Below, in pieces: positions 14,377 through 18,815 of a DNA stretch of 18,815 bases (its first letter is position 1; each line of letters starts with the position of its first letter). Both the position numbers and the translations under genes were made by a program. The notes beneath the pieces are model-generated. The model was given only the letters and a program-made list of their open reading frames with translations, was not told the DNA's origin and did not search any database. The stretch comes from Pelotomaculum sp. UBA3103 (GTDB lineage: Bacteria; Bacillota; Desulfotomaculia; Desulfotomaculales; Pelotomaculaceae): NCBI GenBank assembly GCA_002365855.1, contig DFAP01000137.1:1-18815 (forward strand). The letters run 5' to 3'.

Positions 14377-14868
14377 ATGAGCACAGAAAAAAACCTAAAA
14401 GAATCTATAGCTGGTGAATCGCAGGCCAATCGTAAATATGCGGCGTTTGCGAAAAAGGCCGAAGCAGAAGGCTATCCTACCGTAGCAAAATTATTCAGGG
14501 CAGCTTCCGAAGCAGAAGCCATCCACGCATATGACCAGTTAAGGGCACTGGGTGCTATAAAATCAACTACCGAGAATTTAAAAGCTGCTATTGAGGGTGA
14601 AACTTATGAATTTACCACAATGTACCCCGGGTTTATTAAAACTGCCGAAGAAGAAGGCGCGAAACAGGCAAAAAGGGCGTTTGTTTATGCCAACGAGGCT
14701 GAAAAAGTTCACGCTGGCTTGTATCAAAAAGCGTTGGAAATACTGGACAGCAAACCCGAGGCTGAATATTATCTTTGCACAGTATGCGGCAACATTGTAG
14801 AAAATGAAATTCCTGACAAGTGTGTGATCTGCAATGCTCCCGCGAAAGCCTTTAAAAAAGTGGAGTAA
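14377..14868 (+). CDS. Rubrerythrin
   Basis: A 163-aa non-haem iron protein that reduces hydrogen peroxide in the cytoplasm of anaerobes. The diiron ligands are visible as E14, E47xxH50, E75 and E78, and E109xxH112. The C-terminal rubredoxin domain has CTVC (C134, C137) and CVIC (C149, C152) for one iron. The length is slightly below that of D. vulgaris rubrerythrin (191 aa). GGAGGGG lies 5 nt before the ATG at 14377, so an in-frame upstream GTG at 14371 is less likely. The AT-rich 75-base gap upstream could hold a PerR-type operator, but no convincing one is seen. A terminator follows. Confidence 0.92.
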   Translation: MSTEKNLKESIAGESQANRKYAAFAKKAEAEGYPTVAKLFRAASEAEAIHAYDQLRALGAIKSTTENLKAAIEGETYEFTTMYPGFIKTAEEEGAKQAKRAFVYANEAEKVHAGLYQKALEILDSKPEAEYYLCTVCGNIVENEIPDKCVICNAPAKAFKKVE

Positions 14869-14910
14869 TGCCTGTTATTGCAGAATAAAAATAAAAACAC
14901 GTAATATGTT

Positions 14911-14953
14911 CACCGGCAGCATCTGCATTTGTGGTTCTGCCGGTGGTTTTTTT
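14911..14953 (+). terminator. Rho-independent terminator after rubrerythrin
   Basis: CACCGGCAG (14911-14919) and CTGCCGGTG (14937-14945) form a perfect 9-bp stem with a 17-nt loop, followed by GTTTTTTT. It closes the rubrerythrin transcript. Confidence 0.9.
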
Positions 14954-15058
14954 AAATATTGGCAGGAAAATTATAACACTTGTTGAAAGTTAGTTATATG
15001 AGTTTTTTTCACATATAGGGAATGTAATTATATAAGTATTTTGGGCGGGGTATGCAGC

Positions 15059-16645
15059 ATGAGAGATGAAGATAAAACTAATGAGCAGTTAATAAAGGAA
15101 CTGGCGGCTTTACGGCTTCAGAACAACAAAATGCTTGATATGGCAGAAAATAGGGAGAAACACTACCTATCCATTGCACAATCCGCTAGAAATGCTATCA
15201 TTTCAGCGGACATTAATAGGACTATTACTTTTTTTAACGGTGCGGCAGAAAACTACTTTGGGTACTCAGCGGAGGAAGTAGTTGGCAGGCCGCTCACTAC
15301 GATCATGCCGGAGCGATTCCATAAAGAACACCTTTACGGCTTAAGACGTCTGTCTGAGACTGGTAAAGCTAACATGATTGGAAAAACGGTCGAGCTCGCC
15401 GGGCTAAAAAAGGACGGCGGCGAATTCCCTGTTGAGATGTATATCTCAATGTGGAAAGCGGGGGAACATACTTTCTTCACCGGAAATATTCGCGACATCA
15501 CGGAACGTAAGCGGGCGGAAGAGGAGCTACAGGAACGCTCCCTATTCCAGCAGAGATTAATTGACACCATTCCAAATCCAATATACTACAAAGATACTAA
15601 TGGTTTATATCAGGGCTGTAACAAAGCTTTCGAGGAATATACCGGCCTGACAATAAATCAGATAGTCGGAAAGTCAACTTTTGATATATTCCCCAAAGAC
15701 CTTGCTGACGAATATAACGAAAAGGATAAAGCTCTATTCCATGAAAAGGGTGTGCAAGTCTACGAATCTACCGTTGTATATCAAGATGGCACAAGGCGCA
15801 ATGTTATCTTTAATAAGGCTGTTTATTTAAATATCAACGATGTCGTGGCAGGGTTAGTAGGAGTGATCGTTGATATTACCGAGCAGGTACAAATGAGCAG
15901 GGAGAAGCAGCGCCTTCTGCAGCAGGCTGCGAGAGCCCAGAGACTGGCCTCCCTGAGTACCATTTCCGCAGGGATTGCCCATGAGATTAATCAACCCCTG
16001 AACACTCTGAAAGTAATCGTGGACGGCATGCTATACTGGCACAAGAGGGGACGCTTGCTGGACCAGGAAAAAATTGTTGAAAACCTTCGCAAGATCTCCA
16101 CTCAGGCAGATCGTGTGGATGAAATTATTAAACACATGCGCTCCCTGGTTGGCAGCGATAAAACTACCGGTCTGGAGGCCTGTAATTTAAACAGCGCGGT
16201 AAGTGGAGCTCTCAGCATACTGGGCCGCCAGCTGACATCTCACAAAATAACAGTTAAGAAAGCCCTTGCCAGGGATTTGCCCAGGGTTCTGGGTAATACC
16301 AACAGGCTTGAAGAAGTAGTAATAAACCTGCTCGTAAATGGGATGCAGGCGCTGGATAAAGTCGATAGCGGAGAAAAAGAAATTACCTGTTCAACCCGCC
16401 GGGCCGGTGAAAAAGTTGTCCTGGAAATCAGCGATAATGCTACCGGGGTCAGCGAAGAGATCAAGGACCTCATTTTTGACCCGTTTTATACAACAAAAGA
16501 TACAGGTGTCGGGATGGGGCTGGGACTATCCATTGTGCAAAACGTTTTATCCAGTTTTAGCGGTCAGATTGAAGTGTTTAACAACTCCGCAGGCGGCGCA
16601 ACCTTCAGGGTGGAATTGCCTGCCATAGAAAACAGGGCTCTTTAG
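15059..16645 (+). CDS. Soluble PAS-PAS sensor histidine kinase
   Basis: A 528-aa cytoplasmic kinase with no membrane helix. In order: a helical N-terminus, PAS 1 (about 35-147, ending with a PAC stretch NIRDITERK), PAS 2 (about 162-280, ending VDITEQVQ), a HisKA domain with H308 in SAGIAHEINQPL, and an HATPase domain with N-box VINLLVN (421-427) and G-box GVGMGLGLSI (483-492). The G1 box reads DNATGV (459-464) where DNGxGI is usual. It most resembles NtrB/ZraS kinases that pair with sigma-54 activators. GGGCGGGG (15043-15050) is 8 nt before the ATG; an in-frame TTG at 15041 is less likely. The response regulator gene follows 7 bases later. Confidence 0.9.
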   Translation: MRDEDKTNEQLIKELAALRLQNNKMLDMAENREKHYLSIAQSARNAIISADINRTITFFNGAAENYFGYSAEEVVGRPLTTIMPERFHKEHLYGLRRLSETGKANMIGKTVELAGLKKDGGEFPVEMYISMWKAGEHTFFTGNIRDITERKRAEEELQERSLFQQRLIDTIPNPIYYKDTNGLYQGCNKAFEEYTGLTINQIVGKSTFDIFPKDLADEYNEKDKALFHEKGVQVYESTVVYQDGTRRNVIFNKAVYLNINDVVAGLVGVIVDITEQVQMSREKQRLLQQAARAQRLASLSTISAGIAHEINQPLNTLKVIVDGMLYWHKRGRLLDQEKIVENLRKISTQADRVDEIIKHMRSLVGSDKTTGLEACNLNSAVSGALSILGRQLTSHKITVKKALARDLPRVLGNTNRLEEVVINLLVNGMQALDKVDSGEKEITCSTRRAGEKVVLEISDNATGVSEEIKDLIFDPFYTTKDTGVGMGLGLSIVQNVLSSFSGQIEVFNNSAGGATFRVELPAIENRAL

Positions 16646-16652
16646 GGGGTGC

Positions 16653-18116
16653 ATGCAGCTGAATATTTTACTGGCCGATGATGATCAGAGCAGTCGCTTT
16701 CAGGTTGGTGAGTTTTTGCGTGAGCTTGGTCACAGTGTGGTCGAGTGTGAAAACGGGTATGAGAGTCTGAAAACTTTTCAGACAGGTCAATTCCACATGG
16801 TTCTTACCGATATTAAAATGCCAAAGATGACAGGGCTGGAGTTGCTTCGAAAGCTTAAATCAATGTCTGACGGGCAGGACTTTGATATCGTTTTGTTTAC
16901 CGGTCACGGCGATATGGGTTCCGCTATTGAAGCGTTGAGGTTAGGAGCTTACGATTACCTGCTAAAACCAATTAATGTTGAAGAGCTGGCGGCTATCACC
17001 GAGCGTATAGCTGAACGGCAGGCGCTGCGCAGGGAAAATAAAATACTCAATGATAAATTTGAAATTGTAGTCCAGGCTGCCACAAAAGAAACCAGGCAGG
17101 AGCTGTCGCGCCTGAAGGCGGCTTACTTGAAGTCTGTCGGTTTGGGCAGCATGTGCATATATTCCGAGTCTATGAAAAATGTTTTCCAGTATGCGCGGAA
17201 ACTGCATGGAGACCCTGCGGTGCCAGTTTTGATAGAGGGTGAAACAGGAACCGGAAAGGAAGTCATTGCCAGGTATATACATTACGGTGATGGCGCCGCG
17301 ACCGGCCCATTTGTCGACATTAACTGCGCTGCCTTATCACCGAGCATTTTTGAGAGTGAATTATTCGGCTATGAGGCGGGTGCTTTTACAGGGGGCCTGC
17401 CTAAAGGGCAAAAAGGTAAAATTGATATGGCAGAGGGCGGAACCCTTTTTCTCGATGAAATCGGAGAGATTCCCGTTGACCTGCAGGCGAAACTGCTCAG
17501 GTTAATTCAGGAAAAAGAGTTTTATCGGGTTGGAGGTTTAAATAAAATAAAAACCGGCGTTAGAGTAATCTGTGCTACCAATGTTAAAGTCGAAGAGAAA
17601 ATAGAACTGGGCGCTTTTCGGCAGGACCTGTATTACCGTTTGAGTGTCGGGCGCATTTTTATTCCCCCTCTGAGGGAAAGAAAAGAAGACATCATTCCTC
17701 TGGCAAAGCAGTTTTTGTCCGACCTGGCCACCGAGAAGGGAAAGCGTTTCTCCAGAATCAGCAATGGAGCCGCAGACGTTTTGCTATCGCACCACTGGCC
17801 CGGCAACGTAAGAGAATTAAAAAACGCTATAGAGTGGGCACTTTTGATGTGGGACGACACAGAGCTAAAACCTGGTCACCTGGGTATATTACAAAAAAAT
17901 AAAAATAGTTCAATACCCCCTGAAACTAACGGCGCCGGAGTTATAGACCACCGTAATTTTATCCTCCCGCCTGGCGGGTTGCCCATTGAAGAATATAACA
18001 GAAACATAGTATTAAAAGCGCTTCAGCTCAAAAACGGGAACAAAACAGAAACTGCCAGGTATCTTGGGATTTCCCGGCGGGCGTTATACAGCAGGCTTGA
18101 TCACCCGGATAAGTAA
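16653..18116 (+). CDS. NtrC-family sigma-54-dependent response regulator
   Basis: A 487-aa activator with three domains. The receiver (about 1-120) has acidic residues D10 and D11, phosphoacceptor D53 (LTDIKMP) and K105. A linker of about 45 residues follows. The AAA+ domain has Walker A GETGTGKE (196-203), the sigma-54 contact loop GAFTGG (243-248, last residue G in place of the usual A), Walker B TLFLDEIGE (264-272) and WPGNVREL (382-389). The C-terminus is a Fis-type helix-turn-helix (about 461-482, TARYLGISRRALYSRL). It should activate sigma-54 promoters when phosphorylated by the kinase 7 bases upstream. AGGGGG (16644-16649) precedes the ATG, spacing short. Confidence 0.93.
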   Translation: MQLNILLADDDQSSRFQVGEFLRELGHSVVECENGYESLKTFQTGQFHMVLTDIKMPKMTGLELLRKLKSMSDGQDFDIVLFTGHGDMGSAIEALRLGAYDYLLKPINVEELAAITERIAERQALRRENKILNDKFEIVVQAATKETRQELSRLKAAYLKSVGLGSMCIYSESMKNVFQYARKLHGDPAVPVLIEGETGTGKEVIARYIHYGDGAATGPFVDINCAALSPSIFESELFGYEAGAFTGGLPKGQKGKIDMAEGGTLFLDEIGEIPVDLQAKLLRLIQEKEFYRVGGLNKIKTGVRVICATNVKVEEKIELGAFRQDLYYRLSVGRIFIPPLRERKEDIIPLAKQFLSDLATEKGKRFSRISNGAADVLLSHHWPGNVRELKNAIEWALLMWDDTELKPGHLGILQKNKNSSIPPETNGAGVIDHRNFILPPGGLPIEEYNRNIVLKALQLKNGNKTETARYLGISRRALYSRLDHPDK

Positions 18117-18147
18117 GTTTTAATAGCCAGGGGAAATGTGCCAAAAT

Positions 18148-18159
18148 GTTCAAATGAAC
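18148..18159. promoter_or_regulatory. Short inverted repeat downstream of the sigma-54 activator gene
   Basis: GTTCAAATGAAC contains perfect GTTCA/TGAAC arms around AA, 32 bp after the activator stop and 25 bp before its terminator. Its half-sites resemble those of the inverted repeat at 637-657, but spacing differs by 3 bp. It may be chance. Confidence 0.2.
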
Positions 18160-18181
18160 TGTATAGTGTACTGATAAGTAT

Positions 18182-18212
18182 AAGAGGAACAATAAGTTCC
18201 TTTTTTTTTGGT
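18182..18212 (+). terminator. Rho-independent terminator after the kinase-activator operon
   Basis: AGGAAC (18185-18190) pairs with GTTCCT (18196-18201) around a 5-nt AATAA loop, with the stem extended by A/T pairs and followed by a run of about nine T. The 18213-18397 stretch after it shows no other clear element, apart from a short ACCT-GCC-AGGT repeat near 18304. Confidence 0.8.
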
Positions 18213-18397
18213 CTTTTTTTCTTTAGGTACCTTTTATCACGTAGATAGTAAATTTTATGTTTAAGCATGGCGTCTTCTTTCGGGCTGATTATTATACATC
18301 AAGACCTGCCAGGTGGTATGTTTTTTGCTTGCTGTTAAATTTTAGTATGGCATTGTTGAAAGATGGTCTTTAATCTGTCAAAAAGGTAGTGGTTTAA

Positions 18398-18775
18398 TTG
18401 GCCAGACGGGTTATGGTTGTTGATGACAGTTTTTTCGCCCGAAAGATATTGAAGGATATATTAAACAAAAACGGTTACGAAGTTATTGGTGAGGCTGAAA
18501 ATGGTCAGGTTGCCATATCAAAGTACAGCGAACTGAATCCTGATCTGGTTACAATGGACATGACTATGCCGGAGGTAGATGGTATGGCTGCTCTCAAGTC
18601 AATCCTCGCCATCGACCAAGATGCCAGGATCATCATGATCAGCGCCATGGGACAGCGTACAATTGTGTCCGAAGCATTAGTCGCCGGCGCCAAGTGCTTT
18701 GTGGTTAAACCCTACAACAGCGAAACCGTTATAAATGCTGTGGAGCGTGCTCTATCCGGAGCGTTGAAGAGATAA
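18398..18775 (+). CDS. Stand-alone CheY-like response regulator
   Basis: A 125-aa single receiver domain. Acidic residues D9 and D10, phosphoacceptor D54 (TMDMTMPEVDG), S82 (IMISAMG) and K104 (VVKPYNSE) are all in place. No output domain is present, so it acts by protein-protein contact, as CheY does at the flagellar motor or as a relay protein such as Spo0F. The start is TTG at 18398, with AAAGG about 11 nt upstream. It is separated from the kinase-activator pair by a terminator, so it has its own promoter, which I could not pin down. The downstream 40 bases reach the window end without another gene. Confidence 0.85.
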   Translation: MARRVMVVDDSFFARKILKDILNKNGYEVIGEAENGQVAISKYSELNPDLVTMDMTMPEVDGMAALKSILAIDQDARIIMISAMGQRTIVSEALVAGAKCFVVKPYNSETVINAVERALSGALKR

Positions 18776-18815
18776 GCTTTTCAAGCTCCAATATTAATTA
18801 GTTGAACTATTTTCG

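Overview
The window looks like a low-to-middle GC chromosome segment from an anaerobic, Gram-positive Clostridia-type bacterium, probably Peptococcaceae-like (Pelotomaculum/Desulfotomaculum relatives). This is an inference from gene content: a 2-hydroxyacyl-CoA dehydratase activase-type protein, rubrerythrin, a LiaF/PspC envelope module, sigma-54 regulation, strong AGGAGG-type ribosome sites and frequent GTG/TTG starts. No rRNA, tRNA, CRISPR array, complete insertion sequence or phage gene was seen.

Layout. (1) 1-495 is the C-terminal end of a dehydratase activase-related protein, followed by a terminator. (2) 637-1054 is a compact, self-contained unit: an inverted repeat, a consensus-matching sigma-54 (-24/-12) promoter at 729-744, a 45-codon gene with its own ribosome site, a REP-like hairpin and a terminator. 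(3) 1214-2968 holds a PaaG-like crotonase and a CysM-type cysteine synthase, then a terminator, with a convergent small zinc-ribbon gene. (4) 3466-3609 has a near-consensus sigma-A promoter and, about 100 nt further, a terminator-like hairpin: a candidate small RNA or leader. (5) 3765-6850 is a same-strand cluster of YjbQ, a PspC-domain protein, a LiaF-like membrane protein and a Ste24-type M48 protease; the last three look like an envelope-stress operon. (6) 6851-7777 holds a second REP-like element, a DUF4912 gene on the minus strand and a perfect palindrome in the divergent gap before a 14-TMS drug-efflux transporter (7778-9175). (7) 9260-9379 is a 39-codon stub resembling the N-terminus of TPP-dependent dehydrogenase E1-alpha; it abuts a minus-strand pair of an unknown 161-aa protein and a sirtuin. 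(8) 10943-13417 is a lipoprotein/permease/ATPase ABC importer operon. (9) 13518-14868 has a gamma-glutamylcyclotransferase-like gene, a 3' remnant resembling DUF763, and rubrerythrin with a terminator. (10) 15059-18775 is a soluble PAS histidine kinase, its NtrC-type sigma-54 activator, a terminator, and a stand-alone CheY-like receiver.

How it fits together. The most interesting link is between the sigma-54 promoter driving an unrecognised 45-aa protein and the PAS kinase/NtrC pair about 16 kb away, which is the only visible sigma-54 activator. Whether that activator controls that promoter is inference. Two gene remnants (E1-alpha N-terminus, DUF763-like C-terminus) and two REP-like elements suggest this is an area of past rearrangement.
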